From: Megaustenia siamemsis
Taxonomy: Eukaryota > Mollusca > Gastropoda > Stylommatophora > Ariophantidae
Length of the DNA: 64,000 nt
Direction of reading: 5' to 3'
NCBI GenBank assembly: GCA_032433765.1
Contig: JAVIAB010000124.1
Span: forward strand, 77,760,965-77,824,964
Numbering within the stretch: the first letter of the stretch is position 1; each line of letters begins with the position of its first letter. A model generated the notes under the pieces. It worked only from the letters and a program-made list of their open reading frames with translations, had not been told where the DNA came from and made no database searches. Of this stretch, positions 1-12,057 are shown in pieces. A program made the translations under genes and the position numbers.

Positions 1-122
1 CAATGTTAGCTGTCCACTAATGTTAATTGCCCACCAATGTATGCTGCCACTGATAACTAGTATAAATTATCCATGAATGACCAACTAATATGAGAAGCTG
101 CATTCACAACACATTTTCTTAC

Positions 123-416
123 CAATGGGAGAGCACAGATTCACAAGATCTACCATCAAAACCACAACTTCAGCAATTAGATCAAAGGTCGCAGCTCCCA
201 TTTTGGTAAGATGAGTAGGTGGCTGGAATCCTGTGTTGATGGAGGAAGGGTTGAGGGCTGGTATGTGCCTTACTATAGCACACAGGCACACCTCAAGGGT
301 TGCGAACACAACAGATGTTTCTGGTGGGAAGTCACCGGATGTGCCACCTTCTCCTACAGCAACATTTATGTTCCCAGTTGAATTTCTTTTTTCTGTTTCT
401 TTCTCATCATGCGTTC
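123..416 (-). CDS. HEATR5B: HEATR5B window exon 18 (last in window)
   Basis: Codons 825-923 of the reconstructed product. The acceptor is gaag/GAACG, chosen over the AG three bases upstream because only it keeps the frame set by exon 17 (AAAG). The donor is ATTG/gtaag. A variable polar start is followed by FATLEVCLCAIVRHIPALNP and ends VNLCSPIG, matching the HEATR5B segment with VRHMPHL and LCSPAG. The exon ends one base into a codon, so another exon must follow beyond the window. Confidence 0.92.
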
Positions 417-740
417 CTTCTTTAAAAAAAACATAACAAAGATAATAATAAGAAAATAAAACAAATTGTTGACTAGCAGTACTTTATAAATATATGAATA
501 ATTTGAAGCAAGAATTTTGTTTCATAAATATTGTTTGTGCTGACTTTTCTTCTTCTAAGCCACAGTAGAACAGAGGTTAGTGACCTGGTCTAATGAAGAT
601 ATAAGGTTTGGTTCATCGACCAATCAGCTTCTAGGCTTGCCAAATCTTAAATCAGTACCACAATTTTTTTCTGAGATAGAAAAGCAAATTAGTGAATGAT
701 TACCACACTTAAAAAATATTAGTCTAACTCCAAATTTGTA
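417..740. other. Intron stretch, nothing recognised
   Basis: AT-rich intronic sequence between exon 18 and the 51-bp array. I see no coding, RNA or transposon signal. Confidence 0.6.
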
Positions 741-1554
741 CTATTTGCTATGCTCATGGTGTGACGAGGTTCTTACTTCCTCATATTTATCCTGTTTGCT
801 ATGCTCATTGTGTGGCGAGGTTTCACTTCCTCATATTTGTCCTATTTGCTATGCTCATGGTGTGGCGAGGTTCTCACTTCCTCATATTTGTCCTATTTGC
901 TATGCTCATGGTGCGGCGAGGTTCTCACTTCCTCATATTTGTCCTATGAACTATGCTCATGGTGTGGCGAGGTTTTCACTTCCTCATATTTGTCCTATGA
1001 ACTATGCTCATGGTGTGGCGAGGTTCTCACTTCCTCATATTTGTCCTATTTGCTATGCTCATAGTGTGGCGAGGTTCTCACTTCCTCATATTTGTCCTAT
1101 TTGCTATGCTCATGGTGTGGCGAGGTTCTCACTTCCTCATATTTGTCCTATTTGCTATGCTCATGGTGTGGCGAGGTTCTCACTTCCTCATATTTGTCCT
1201 ATGAACTATGCTCATGGTGTGGCGAGGTTCTCACTTCCTCATATTTGTCCTATGAACTATGCTCATGGTGTGGCGAGGTTCTCACTTCCTCATATTTGTC
1301 CTATTTGCTACGCTCATGGTGTGGTGAGGTTCTCACTTCCTCATATTTGTCCTATTTGCTATGCTCATGGTGTGGCGAGGTTCTCACTTCCTCATATTTG
1401 TCCTATGAACTATGCTCATGGTGTGGCGAGGTTCTCACTTCCTCATATTTGTCCTATGAACTATGCTCATGGTGTGGCGAGGTTCTCACTTCCTCATATT
1501 TGTCCTATGAACTATGCTCATGGTGTGGCGAGGTTCTCACTTCCTCATATTTGT
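741..1554. repeat. 51-bp minisatellite, about 16 copies
   Basis: Direct tandem repeat of a 51-bp unit built on ttgctatgctcatggtgtgg and cttcctcatatttgtcc. Two unit types alternate irregularly, one reading ctatttgcta and the other ctatgaacta at the junction. The unit is a multiple of three and free of stops, so long open frames run through it; one gives a 17-residue period. No start context, splice sites or family resemblance support coding. Confidence 0.9.
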
Positions 1555-2568
1555 CACCTTCAACGACAATCCTGCGTCTGCTGAAAACATCAGAGGCTGA
1601 GGATGGCAACAGTGCAGTCACCCAATGGGGTTCAGAGTTGTTAAATCACACCACACAAGAAAAAATCTGTTTGATTACACCAAGAATGTGTGTGTTTATT
1701 GTGTTGTTGTAGTGTATCTTTTCTTATAAAAAGGTTATGTAATTTGACATTTCTTCACAAATCATGAAAACTTTGAGACCCCTCATTGGCCTAACTAGTA
1801 AACAACAGGCTTTAATCCACTCTCCCAGCAGAACATTATAGACAAAACATACAAGAGAACATCTTATAATGTATAAAATATTGTAACATGGGGTTAGGAT
1901 CATCATCACTGCAATCACATGCAAAGGTGCTCCAATTTTCTTCTTGAAATACCCTGACTAGTCAGCATGCATTTCTTAGCATGGTCTGGGATTCATCAAA
2001 TAATAATAATAATATGGCAACATAAATAAACGCAAGTTTGCACATTCAAGATGAAATCTGGCTGCACACATCAAGTAGAACATGCCTGTGGTATCTCTGG
2101 TATAAGGAATGTTTTCCAGCAACAAAAACCAAAATGTCCATTTATGCTTGAAAGAATAAATATAAAGTAATATTGTCTAAACCAGAGCTGACCTTCAATG
2201 TGATTGTATATAGGGGTGCAAATGACTGATGACCTAGAGACATGTATGCCAAATTACTATTGTCATGATAATAATAATAACAATAATAATAAAAGTAACA
2301 ATAACAGTAATATCATAGTAATTAAAATTATTAGATATATTACCCCTGAAAAAAACAGTGTTTTTACTTAATGTGATATCTGACACAGTATCTTCACTGC
2401 AAGTTGAGAAAATTCTAGTATGTAGCTTGAACAGTGCATCATCTTTGTTTTAGAAGGATTGGTGTTATGCTTTGATGAGGCACATAGATAAAAATGAGAC
2501 TTCACATAGGTACGTTGAGCTGAATATATCTTCAGAGCAACACCAATTATGATTGGATATTTAATCTT
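1555..2568. other. Intron stretch, simple repeats only
   Basis: AT-rich intronic DNA with short imperfect AAT runs near 2000 and 2270. I recognise no gene or element. Confidence 0.55.
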
Positions 2569-2576
2569 ACCCACTA

Positions 2577-2937
2577 TCTATCTATCTATTGACCTTTCGA
2601 GCCGTAGCCGGCCCATAGGGCGTAGACCAAGATACTCATTCTCTTATCTGAATTTTTGTTCTAGCAGTTTTCAATTCTTTTAAAGATATTTTATCAAATC
2701 TCACCATTTGTCTCTGTTCTGTGCAAGCAGCTCTATCTCATTGAGGGAGCCGAATCCTGCTGCTCTTGCCTCTCTCATCAATGTTCTTCTCAGTGTCTCT
2801 CTGGGTCTTCCTCTTTTTCTCTTACCTGTTGTTTCCCATATGAGGGCTTGCTTTGCTATTCGGTTATTATCTCTTCTCATCACATGTCCAACATATGACC
2901 ATCATCTTTTCTTTATTACTGAAGATATTAGTGGACC
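2577..2937 (-). mobile_element. Non-LTR retrotransposon 3' end, very short copy
   Basis: Minus-strand copy of the 3' end of the element at 55164-57844. It encodes the same C-terminal basic tail (RKRGRPRETLRRTLMREARA, then SLNEIELLAQNRDKW) and ends in the same ATAG-type tail. It is flanked by the 8-bp duplication ACCCACTA (2569-2576 and 2938-2945), so it is an extreme 5'-truncated insertion. It differs from the 57.7-kb copy at several bases and is probably older than the 17971 copy. Confidence 0.85.
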
Positions 2938-3109
2938 ACCCACTAAGGCATAGAAATTATTGCATATGCAATAGGATCATTTTATAGATATGTCTTCTTG
3001 AAAATGTAATATTTCTAATCAAAATTGTATATTCTGAAAATGTCTCATACCCTACTTCCAAGTTCAGTAATATCAAGAGAAAAGAATGGGTTATTAATAA
3101 ACATTATTT

Positions 3110-3545
3110 GTTTGTAAGGGTTGAAAGTTGACTCAATCTGTTACTGAATTTGGACAATAAGGGCTTCAAGATGTCTGACAAAACTCTTACCGCCTTTTTA
3201 ATACCTGTTAGTCTACTATTCGATTCTTTCTCCTTTGTGTTTGCACACTGACCCCAGTGTGAACTCCTCTGGTTCTGTGTACATTTGCGCACATTTTTGC
3301 ACGTTTCTCGACGTTCACGACAGCCGCACTTGGTTGCGATTTCCTTTTGGTTTTGACAGGATAGTTTATTTTGTTTTCTTTAACACATTTCGATTGTTTT
3401 TGTTTTGGTTGTTTCGTTAATAGTTTTGTGTGTGTTTTTTTTTGTTTGTTCCTGATGAAGGCCTATTGAGCCGAAACGTTGTTTAGTCTGTGTCATCCAC
3501 TTATCACGTAAAGCTTCTTACATACCATTTTTTTATTTTTTTATT
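3110..3545. other. Unclassified interspersed sequence with GATGAAGGC...GCCGAAACG motif
   Basis: T-rich sequence containing ctgatgaaggcctattgagc followed by cgaaacgttg (about 3451-3480). This motif recurs in animal repeats, and Penelope-like retroelement termini carry related hammerhead sequences. The 33.93-kb region has a variant of it on the other strand. I see no reverse transcriptase here and the ribozyme fold does not close, so I leave it unclassified. Confidence 0.4.
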
Positions 3546-3559
3546 TTTCCTCCTATAGA

Positions 3560-4800
3560 TAGAACAAGCTTGGTGATAGGATGCATCCTTGTCTTACTCC
3601 TCTTTTTATGTCCATGGGTGTAGAGTTCTCCTAGTTATATCTTATTATTGTTGTTTGCTCCCAGTACAAATTACATATTAGTCATATGTCTGTGTCATCT
3701 AGATTTATATCCTTTAGGAAGTCTATGAGTTGGTTATGGTGTATTCTATCGAAAGCTTTGGTGTAGTCTATAAAGCAGGCATATATTGGTTTGTTTACTT
3801 CTGTGTACTTTTCAATCAATGTTCTCATGCTGAATATGGCTTCTTTTGTCCCACTGTTTTTCCGGAATCCAAATTGTTGCTCATCTAATTCAGTATTGAT
3901 TTTATTCTGAATCCTTCCCTGTATAACTTTTAGTAAAATTTTTGTTACCTGGCTCGTTAGGCTTATTGTTCTGAAATCACTGCATTCAACTGCACCATTC
4001 TTTTTAGGCAATGCAATGAAAGTTGATGTTTTTAGATCGTTTGGTATGTATCCTGTATGGTGATATATGTCATTGCATATGTCTGTGATCACTTCGAAGC
4101 CAAACTCTTCTAGTGCCTGTATCATCTTTGTCTGTATATTGTCAGGTCCTGCTGCCTTTCCCTTTTTCATTGTTTTTATAGCTTTTTCTACTTCAGATTT
4201 CAGGATTTTATAGTTGTATGTACATTTTATGTCTGGCTTTTTGCCCCTTTCATCATGAAATAATTCTGTTATATATTCTTGCCCATCTATCTATTATATC
4301 TTTGTTGTCTGTTAGCATTCTTCCCTCTTTGTTTGCAATACATCCGTTTCCTGCAGCTTTTTTGTCTTTAATCGTCATTCTCTTTATTTCTGTTGCATCT
4401 CTCTTAAGTTTTGTTTACTTTCCATAGTTTCGACTTCTAGACATCTTTGGTTCAGCCAGTCTTCTTTTGCCTTTTTGCACATTCTCCGTATTTCATTGTC
4501 TATATCCTTGTATCTGGCAGTGTTTTTCACTTGTCTTCTTTCTTCCATTTTTTCTAAGATTTTGTCAGTTATCCATTTTTGTTTTTTGTTACTTTCCTTT
4601 TTGGGCAAGGTGTTGCAGGATTCTTGCATGCTGTTTTTTATGCATTGCCATTTTGTTGTGACTTTTTCTTCAGGATTTTCTCTTCTGTACTGCTCAATCC
4701 CCTCTTCTAGTAGCTTCTGATATGTGTTCTTTACTTGTACAGTATATGTTTCTTTTACATCTTTCTGGTTCAACGCTGTTATATCTATTGGAGGTAATAT
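3560..4800 (-). pseudogene. Non-LTR retrotransposon reverse transcriptase, broken
   Basis: Minus-strand RT remains in two main blocks. The first (about 4773-4384) is a lysine-rich linker upstream of RT. The second (4170-3682) has GKAAGPDNIQTKMIQALEEF, LDEQQFGFRKNSGTKEAI and CFIDYTKAFDRIHHNQL, RT motifs 1-3 in order. Beyond a stop, GVRQGCILSPSLF appears near 3600. The FADD-type catalytic box is not found in frame, so the copy is truncated and frame-broken. It is a different family from the 55164 element. Confidence 0.85.
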
Positions 4801-5342
4801 ATGTCAAGAATGCTAAATCATGTAGCCATGATGTGTCATCAAGATTCTTATATTTCCTTGGAGACGATTTCAGAAATTTATTAATCTCAATTAGAAGACT
4901 CAGGAATTGTTTAAGTGTCTTCCCCCTACTAAGCCACCAGAATTCATATAAAATTCACTATTAAACTTTTCATGATTAATGAAAAAATGTCAAATTACAT
5001 TACATTTTTATAGGAATAGATACACTACAACAACACAATAAACACACAGATTTGACTTTGTATTCAATACAATAATACTGATCTTCCCATTCGCTATTAA
5101 AAGTGTAGACTATTAGACGTGTTTTAAAAGACTGATGATACAGAGCAACATCTTTGCAGATCTTTCAAAGTTAATACACACTAAATTCCAATATGTAAGT
5201 CGGGAAAATAAATAAGATCACTGAAATATAACAAACACAATATTCCTTAAAATTTATCACAACACTTCATGGAAGTTAAAATAACAGATGGTGGTAATAA
5301 TTATGTTATAACAGTATTTCCTGAAATATTGTGGAGTTATTG
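4801..5342. other. Intron stretch, nothing recognised
   Basis: AT-rich intronic sequence with no recognised coding, RNA or element signal. Confidence 0.5.
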
Positions 5343-6130
5343 AGTTATTTGCGGATCATCACCATTGCACTCCGAACATGTCCATAGGTACTCAGATCCC
5401 CTCCTCAGCATGTCCCACAGTCCAGCGACTGACAACTCCAGTTCTGTGTTGGTTGATAAGTCTTCTTATATGCCCACTAAGTTTCTCGTTTCTGACTGTG
5501 CCAATCTTAACTCCCATCTCTTCCATTCGAAAAAGTGACGTGGACTCATGGTTGTTGAAATCCTGTTCCCTTCCCACATCTCAGAGGGCATTGATGATGT
5601 CTACCTGATCCTTTGGTTGACCATCTTCAATGACAGTGCAGCTAGCAAACCTGTCCACTCTTTCATTTTCCCATACTCCCACATGGCCACGGACGCAGAC
5701 AAAGGTGACCTTACATATTTTGACCTCTGCAATGACTCTACCCATTGCATGCGTACAAAGCAGGCCTCCACTTTTTTTATCATGCTCATCGAATCACTCA
5801 GTATGCAGGCGTGGGTGTGTCACATTTTTGTGACTCTAACCAGATGAATGCCTTGGTCAATGCCATCACCTTCATCGTCATACTACTCGTGGTTATAACG
5901 CATGTACCACTGTCTTCCTTGACTATTCTGCCTACCGAGCGTGCTATAAATGCCCATGCACTCCTTTGGTGTCGTATTACAGATCCGTCTGTATAGATGA
6001 CTGGATCTTTCTCATCGGTGTTATCCCAGATGAGACTGTTGACCTCCCCATTGACCATAACTGGGTTCTGTCTCCTACATTTCCTGTTGAATATTATGAA
6101 GTGTTCAAACGAAACATGTTTCATTAGCAA
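5343..6130 (-). pseudogene. Retroelement RNase H fragment, broken
   Basis: On the minus strand, 6130-5798 encodes DPVIYTDGSVIRHQRSAWAF and VITTSSMTMKVMALTKAF, an RNase H-like fold (the TDGS aspartate and a following helix). Downstream the frame breaks repeatedly but keeps related blocks, including LSGHIRRLINQHRTGVVSRW. A similar terminal block lies on the plus strand at 44985-45300. It is an old non-LTR retrotransposon end of a family I cannot name. Confidence 0.7.
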
Positions 6131-6529
6131 ACATTAACACATCACTGTGAACTGAGTGAAAAGAAATGAACGACAACCTGACAGCAAAAGCAACCGGCTC
6201 CAGCAAAACAAAGTTGCCTTGCCTGAGATGTTTTTTGTTCAAAGAGATGACTCGTAATGCAGGTGCTTTGACCAGTGAATAAGAAAAGATGGGGCAGTAG
6301 AGGGGTTCAAGAGGAAACATTATTGCTAAAGTGGAAGACCATGCTTCTGGGAATCCTAAACAAAATAAATCTTTTTAAAATTCTAATTGACATTAAAGTT
6401 GGCTGAGTAAAATTTAGTGACAGGAAAATAAGTTGAGGGTGCTTTGCAACCAAAGGCGGATAACACTGGTCTAGAATATAAAGTAATATTGTCTTAAATA
6501 TGAAGTAAGATTGTCTATCAATTTGTTAC
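6131..6529. other. Intron stretch, nothing recognised
   Basis: Intronic sequence just downstream of exon 17. I see nothing beyond the exon donor. Confidence 0.5.
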
Positions 6530-6642
6530 CTTTAGTTTTCGACTTCTGGGTCTCCAGGTGCTCCTTGGCTGCTGTGATAACCAACCTTACAACATCTAGT
6601 GCTAGACTGTGGTTCTCCACACCCTCTCTTGTTAGAATAACT
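6530..6642 (-). CDS. HEATR5B: HEATR5B window exon 17
   Basis: Codons 787-825. The acceptor is ggtcag/AGTTATT and the donor AAAG/gtaac. It encodes ALDVVRLVITAAKEHLET, matching the HEATR5B helix pair around VTGVVQQIVRAAQDYLQEK. It enters after two codon bases and leaves after one. Confidence 0.93.
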
Positions 6643-7015
6643 CTGACCAACAAAATATGTGATTTTTAGTGACTAAAATATCATTTCATATACTTGATCT
6701 AGCCCATATTTTATTTTAGTCTAATTGTCATTCTTCTTCAATTTACCTTTGCTGCAATGTGAGCATCAATTTTCCATTTGGGATGGTGTCATTTTCTTGT
6801 GTCCCAATCTTAAATAAAGGGGAATAGGAACTACGCGAGTTAAAGTCACCACATCAATGTAAATCAATCAAAACCTGATCAACAACCTCATTTCCACCTT
6901 CCAATGAGATCCTTGGAAACAGTTTCCATCACAATAGACTAGCCAATGAGGAGAAGACTGCTGTAGTCCCGGCATGCCTGCTCAGGACGCTTTCTTTAGC
7001 TGAGATGACCTTAGT

Positions 7016-7346
7016 GGCGGAACTGGTTGGTCTTGAGTCTCGAAGTAAGACACCGCTCTTGAGACAGAGATGTCATGAGTTCAAATCACTGCTGCATCAG
7101 TTGGAATTTTTATTTATTATTTCTCTCTACGGCAACCACCCATGCTCTCAGCAGCGAGGACGGCTTGAAATGTCAATTACTCATCGACAGAAAAAATATG
7201 AGTACCCCTGAAGATGGAGTTATCTGCCAGTGTGGCGAAGAACCCTGTGCACACAGATGCCAGGAGAAAATCGGATTAACATGCAAGTTCAGTTCCTAGT
7301 CGGGACTTTGCCAGAGGTGAAAGCTGGCGAACGAAAATTTAAAAAA
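7016..7346 (+). mobile_element. tRNA-derived SINE, family 2, copy a
   Basis: Starts with a tRNA-like head (ggaactggttggtcttgagt, then a B-box-like gagttcaaatc), continues with a body shared with 7734-8056, and ends in an A-rich tail. It is flanked by an imperfect 11-bp duplication (ATGACCTTAGT at 7005, ATGACCTAAGT at 7347), showing L1-type insertion. The head is diverged from copy b. I found no other copies in the window. Confidence 0.8.
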
Positions 7347-7544
7347 ATGACCTAAGTCATGATGACACAAATGAAGCCCTTCTACTGACAAAAGTCTGAT
7401 GTTTCTAACTTACATTCATTCAGGACTGCTGTCTACACAGCTTTCATTAACTTCTTCCGCCTTCTTGCTACAAAAATAGTCATTGTTTATATAATGCAGA
7501 TATTGCTGTGTCTGTTGTTTCAGTTCATCTTACAAATTTGCTAA

Positions 7545-8400
7545 AATAATAATTCCCGTCTTTCACTTTTAACGGGACCACAAGCACAAAAATATAGACT
7601 CCCAATATCCAAAACCACAAAATTGAATCGTTAAAAAATGTATAACTTCCATTCACAGAAATTATAAAATTATATTATTGTATAAACAAGTATAGTAGTT
7701 CAATGTTAATATGAGAGATTAAATGTCATGAGTGGGGACTGGTTGATCTCGACACAAGACGCCAGCCTCGAGACTGAGAGGTTGTGGGTTCAAATTCCGA
7801 TTGGTTGGGATTTTTATTTATGATTTCTCTCTGCGACTACCACCCCTGGTCTCAGCAGTGAGGCCTGGCTTGAAACGTCAATTACTCATTAACGGGAAAA
7901 AATATGAGTACCTCCGAAGTCTGAGTTATCTGCCTGTGCGGCGAGGGACCCATGTGCACACGGCTGCAAGGGAAAAATGGATTAACACGCAAAATTCAGT
8001 TCCTAGTCTCTAGGGACCTCGTCGGAGATAAAAAGTTGGCAAACGAAAAAAAAAAAATGTCATGAGTTAAGTGGATCGTAAAATATTCTTAAATCACTTA
8101 TGGTCCACAGGTGCGGCGAGCACAAAAACATAGATCTACTCTAAACACAAATTTAATAAAATTGAAGTGCTAAAAAGAATTATGACATTGGCTTTCACTC
8201 ACAGAAATTATAAAATTGTATTTCTGTATAAATAAATATAGCAGTTCAATGTTAATAGGACAGATTAAATGTCGTGAATTAAGTGGATCATAATATAAAA
8301 TATATAGTCGCAGTGTTATTTGTCCGGTAGTGGCAGGCTAGATAAACTTTCTGGTCAGACTTTGCAGGAAGGAGTTCCACATTTGAGGTCACAACTGCAT
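7545..8400 (+). repeat. Interspersed repeat R1, two adjacent copies
   Basis: R1 is an unclassified non-coding repeat containing gcacaaaaacatagatct, agaaattataaaattgta, atagcagttcaatgttaat and ggtcagactttgcaggaagg. The first copy (7545-7722, resuming 8057-8105) is split by the SINE; the second is 8106-8400. A third copy lies at 17755-18395. No open frame or tRNA promoter is visible; it could be a short DNA transposon derivative. Confidence 0.65.
7734..8056 (+). mobile_element. tRNA-derived SINE, family 2, copy b
   Basis: Head reads ggggactggttgatctcgac with a B box at tgggttcaaattcc, as in a tRNA promoter. The body includes caattactcattaacggg and the copy ends in a 12-base A run. The 11-bp duplication ATGTCATGAGT (7723-7733 and 8057-8067) flanks it exactly, and the interrupted repeat R1 resumes after it. 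The head length suggests a tRNA with a long variable arm, but I cannot name the source tRNA. Confidence 0.87.
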
Positions 8401-9001
8401 ATATGTATGGTAGAGGTTTTAAAAAGCATGCGTTAGGATGTGCCGGAAGTGATGAGATCTATTGATATATAGAAGATCTAACCTTGCACTACCTCTAGGA
8501 TGGATTGATGGATTGGCTATTAATTTTTCCAGCTGAATTGACAAATTAAAAAGCCACTTCAGCCATCACATAACAATCATGGTTTTATAAGCAAATGGCA
8601 TATATGAATACTGTCAGCAGCAACATCATCATCTAAAAAAATGAAAAAAAATACCAGTCTTATCTGCTGATTACTTTTTTAATGAAACTAATTTGATCAT
8701 TTTTGCATTTGCTCCATAGTTTTATTAATGTCTATTCTATAAATGAACTTCAAAGTAGCCATGTGATCTGAGTGCTGACTTCCTGATTCAAATACACTTA
8801 TCAAATGTCAAGTTGTACGGTTGTATATGATTCCTAGAGTCAAAGATGTCCAAGACCTTCAACACGTTTTATAGGATGGACATTACTTTATTTAGTGCTG
8901 CCACTGGACACAAGCTCAATAATTGCATTCTACTGGAAAGATAGCATTTTAACAGGTGCAACAAATAGAATCAACTATAGAATCATGACAAAAGGGTCTA
9001 C

Positions 9002-9164
9002 CTGTGCATAACATTCAACAGTTCTCTACTTAAAACTGCATCTCTTCCCAGTTGTGAGCGAGGCCATGAAGATCCCAGCAAAGCCTTCAGTGCTTTCAGG
9101 CAGTGTTGGACTGTGGTTTCATCGAGTCGTGAGGCAGAGTTACAGAGAGCTTCCATGCTAATTC
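9002..9164 (-). CDS. HEATR5B: HEATR5B window exon 16
   Basis: Codons 733-787. The acceptor is aatag/GAATTAG and the donor CACAG/gtagac. It encodes CLKALKALLGSSWPRSQLG and ends ELLNVMHR, matching HEATR5B around CLQALHTLLDSPYARVHI and LLSVLHRLL. Confidence 0.93.
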
Positions 9165-9228
9165 CTATTGATAGAATTGGTCAAAACTACTCAGTGTGAG
9201 ATATAGCAAGCATTTGTAAATGATATAT

Positions 9229-10047
9229 TTATTTATTTAACTGTCAGGACAGATAACCAAGAGATGTAAGCAGTCATCTGTCATGCATGATTGAGTAACA
9301 CATTTATTTATTTACCTCCGAGGACAGGTAACCAAGAAATGTTAGCAGTCATCTGTCATGCATGATTGAGTGCAGGTAACCAAGAAATGTTAGCAGTCAT
9401 CTGTCATGCATGAAGGAGTGACATATTTATTTATTTACCTCCGAGGAAAGGTAACCAAGAAATGTTAGCAGTCATCTGTCATGCATGAAGGAGTGACATA
9501 TTTATTTATTTACCTCTGAGGACAGGTAACCAAGAAATGTTAGCAGTCATCTGTCATGCATGAAGGAGTGACATATTTATTTATTTACCTCCGAGGACAG
9601 GTAACCAAGAAATGTTAGCAGTTATCTGTCATGCATGATTGAGTAACACATTTATTTATTTACCTCCGAGGACAGGTAACCAAGAAATGTTAGCAGTCAT
9701 CTGTCATGCATGATTGAGTAACACATTTATTTATTTAACTCCGAGGACAGGTAACCAAGAAATGTTAGCAGTCATCTGTCATGCATGATTGAGTGACACA
9801 TTTATTTATTTACCTCCGAGGACAGGTAACCAAGAAATGTTAGCAGTCATCTGTCATGCATGATTGAGTAACACATTTATTTATTTAACTCCGAGGACAG
9901 GTAACCAAGAAATGTTAGCAGTCATCTGTCATGCATGATTGAGTAACACATTTATTTATTTAACTCCGAGGACAGGTAACCAAGAAATGTTAGCAGTCAT
10001 CTGTCATGCATGATTGAGTGACACATTTATTTATTTACCTCCGAGGA
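9229..10047. repeat. 75-bp minisatellite, about 11 copies
   Basis: Direct repeat of a 75-bp unit containing gaggacaggtaaccaagaaa, agtcatctgtcatgcatga and tttatttattt. One copy near 9370 is internally shortened. It begins about 65 bp upstream of exon 16 (minus strand), so the sequence feeding that acceptor is close to the array edge. Confidence 0.9.
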
Positions 10048-10049
10048 AA

Positions 10050-10884
10050 GAAAGCACACATTACAATAAAGTAAGTTTGGCTTTTTATTGAAATCAAATG
10101 TACAGATTAAAGTAACAATGGTTGTGCAGATATGGGGAATTCCTAGCTACAATAAAACTTGTTCCATGGATAGAAAAGATTAGAATGGATTAAAGTAATA
10201 GTCTTCTGTTCTCTGACCTTTTGTGGCTCACAAAATATAAACCACAGATGAAGAATTCTTTATAGAAATTCATGGTTTCCTCCACAGACAGTGTCTTGTG
10301 AGGATTTTATATTTTGTAAATCCGTCTTTTGGTAGGTCTTCTAGTACCTCTTTTATCATCATCATCATCATTTATTTACCTTCTGGTTAAGACCATTTAT
10401 ATTTTTTGTTATATTAGTCAAAGATGTGCTTTTGTGATGAAAGAAGAAAGGAGTGCCCAGTGATGGATGGAAAGTGTATGTCATAATGAGAGTTATTAGA
10501 ACATACATTTAAAGTGAATGACCCCTATATAACATGACAGTTTCTTTAACTGGATGAATTCACTTCACGGCACTCCTGACAGATCCATAGGTGCTCAGTT
10601 ATGTCCTCTCAACAGATGGCATAGAGTATGTGTGCTTACAGTTTCATTAGCACACTCCTGATCCAGCACCTCACTTGTCCTGTCACATCCATACTAAGTA
10701 CCCTCACACAACAAAAAGAGTCAGAATTGTTTTCCATTTAATCACAGTCACCCTTCAATCAACAATCATGTAAAGCCTCCAAATGTCACCCTCACTGAGC
10801 TCTGAAACTCCAACTACTGGTGCCCCTTGAAACAATCTTGCTAACTTTTGTCATTTAAAGGACTTTCTACAGCAGATTCACACA
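10050..10884. other. Intron stretch with a faint retroelement scrap
   Basis: Mostly unrecognised. Around 10545-10680 the minus strand weakly resembles the terminal block of the RNase H element at 5343-6130 (GAGCACCTATGGA context). Nothing else is supported. Confidence 0.4.
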
Positions 10885-11640
10885 ATTTCTTAAAAGTCTG
10901 AGACTACACTCCACCATTTTACTCTATCTCTTGTCGTGATGGTGCACATTGTCATAGGTTCACCTGACCACCTTTTGATGTTATCAGTCCACTTTAGTCT
11001 AGGTCTGCCTCTACTTGATCTCCCTTGTACTTTCCCTTCCAAGATGACCTTTAAAGTGGTATTCACATGTCCAAAACATTTCAGTTGTCTTTTTTCGAAT
11101 TGAGTTAAGTTGTTCTTTTTTTCATTTTTCACTTTCAACTGATTCAGAATTTCCTTGTTTGTCTTTTTTTACTTTCCACCTATTATCCCCATTTTCCTAT
11201 AGATCCCAATTTTAAAGGTTTCAATTTTCTGTTCTGTTTTCTTATTTAATGTCCATGTATTTGCACCATTGTTGAGTAACTATAGCTTTGTTATTCATAG
11301 TTTTAGTTCTGATGTTATTTGCTTTGAAGTGAGTATATTTCTAAAGTTATTAAAATTGCTTTTTGCCATTCCTATTCTTTTGTTTATTTCTTTTTGTCTT
11401 ACAGTTTCCATCATTTGTTATAATATGTTCCAGATAGCTACCTTCTTGAACTCTTTCTAGGTTTCTTCCATCCACTTCAATATTTCCTTTTATATTTTGT
11501 GTCTTTTCTCTGCTAATAATTATAGTTTTAGACTTTTTAATATTTATATCCAAACATTCTTTGCTTGTCTTGTTTATTCTGTTCACTAGTTGTAGGTCTT
11601 CTGGATCTTATGCCATTAATATGGTGTCATCAGCATATCT
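10885..11640 (-). pseudogene. Retrotransposon RT C-terminal remnant
   Basis: The minus strand has two broken blocks. The upstream one (11586-11350) includes VQEGSYLEHIITNDGNCKTK, like the post-RT region EFKYLG..I..DG. The downstream one (11138-10890) has QLKCFGHVNTTLKVILEGKV and GRPRLKWTDNIKRW, the terminal zone of the same kind of element. The copy at 25000-25310 shares this end. Confidence 0.75.
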
Positions 11641-11720
11641 TAGATTATATTATAAAAAATTAAAATATATATTACAAGTCTATTTTATGTTCATTGTCTC
11701 TAAAAATTAGGATTTCTGAC

Positions 11721-11996
11721 CTAACAGAAGGAAGAATCTGTCTTGATTCATAGACCTAGCCCTCATGTTAGCAGGAGCATTAGCCGCCTGCCCAGCCGTG
11801 CCTCTTAGTGATAGTCTACTTGTGTCCTTGTCATCAGCAGGCTCCATAGTTGCAAGTTCAAAACCTGAATCATTGAGCCAAATGGCCAGACCATGCAGTA
11901 TAGATGGCCAGGATTTTCTGTAGTGTGGAATGACAGTTTCCACTGTGTCTGGATGGTAGAAAGCTCCGCCTTCTGATGGAAGCTGGTTTGAATATT
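11721..11996 (-). CDS. HEATR5B: HEATR5B window exon 15
   Basis: Codons 641-733, the second longest exon here. The acceptor is ttcag/AATATTC and the donor TTAG/gtcag. It encodes LPSEGGAFYHPDTVETV and HYRKSWPSILHGLAIWLNDS, matching LPPDGGAFYTPETIDTA and [20 protein letters not shown] of HEATR5B. A low-complexity insert follows before NQDRFFLLLG. Confidence 0.95.
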
Positions 11997-12057
11997 CTGA
12001 AATACAAAATTCAGATACAATGTCAATTTATGTACAAATTAAAAAAAAATTATAAGG

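Noticed and set aside
2577..2937. Gene for a small basic protein (MMRRDNNRIAKQAL...)
   Set aside because: It is the C-terminal tail of the retrotransposon, flanked by a target duplication.
3447..3500. Hammerhead ribozyme (CTGATGA...GAAA core)
   Set aside because: Core words are present, but stem II needs an extra unpaired A, and stem I (GTTC against TAGT) does not pair. Only a resemblance.
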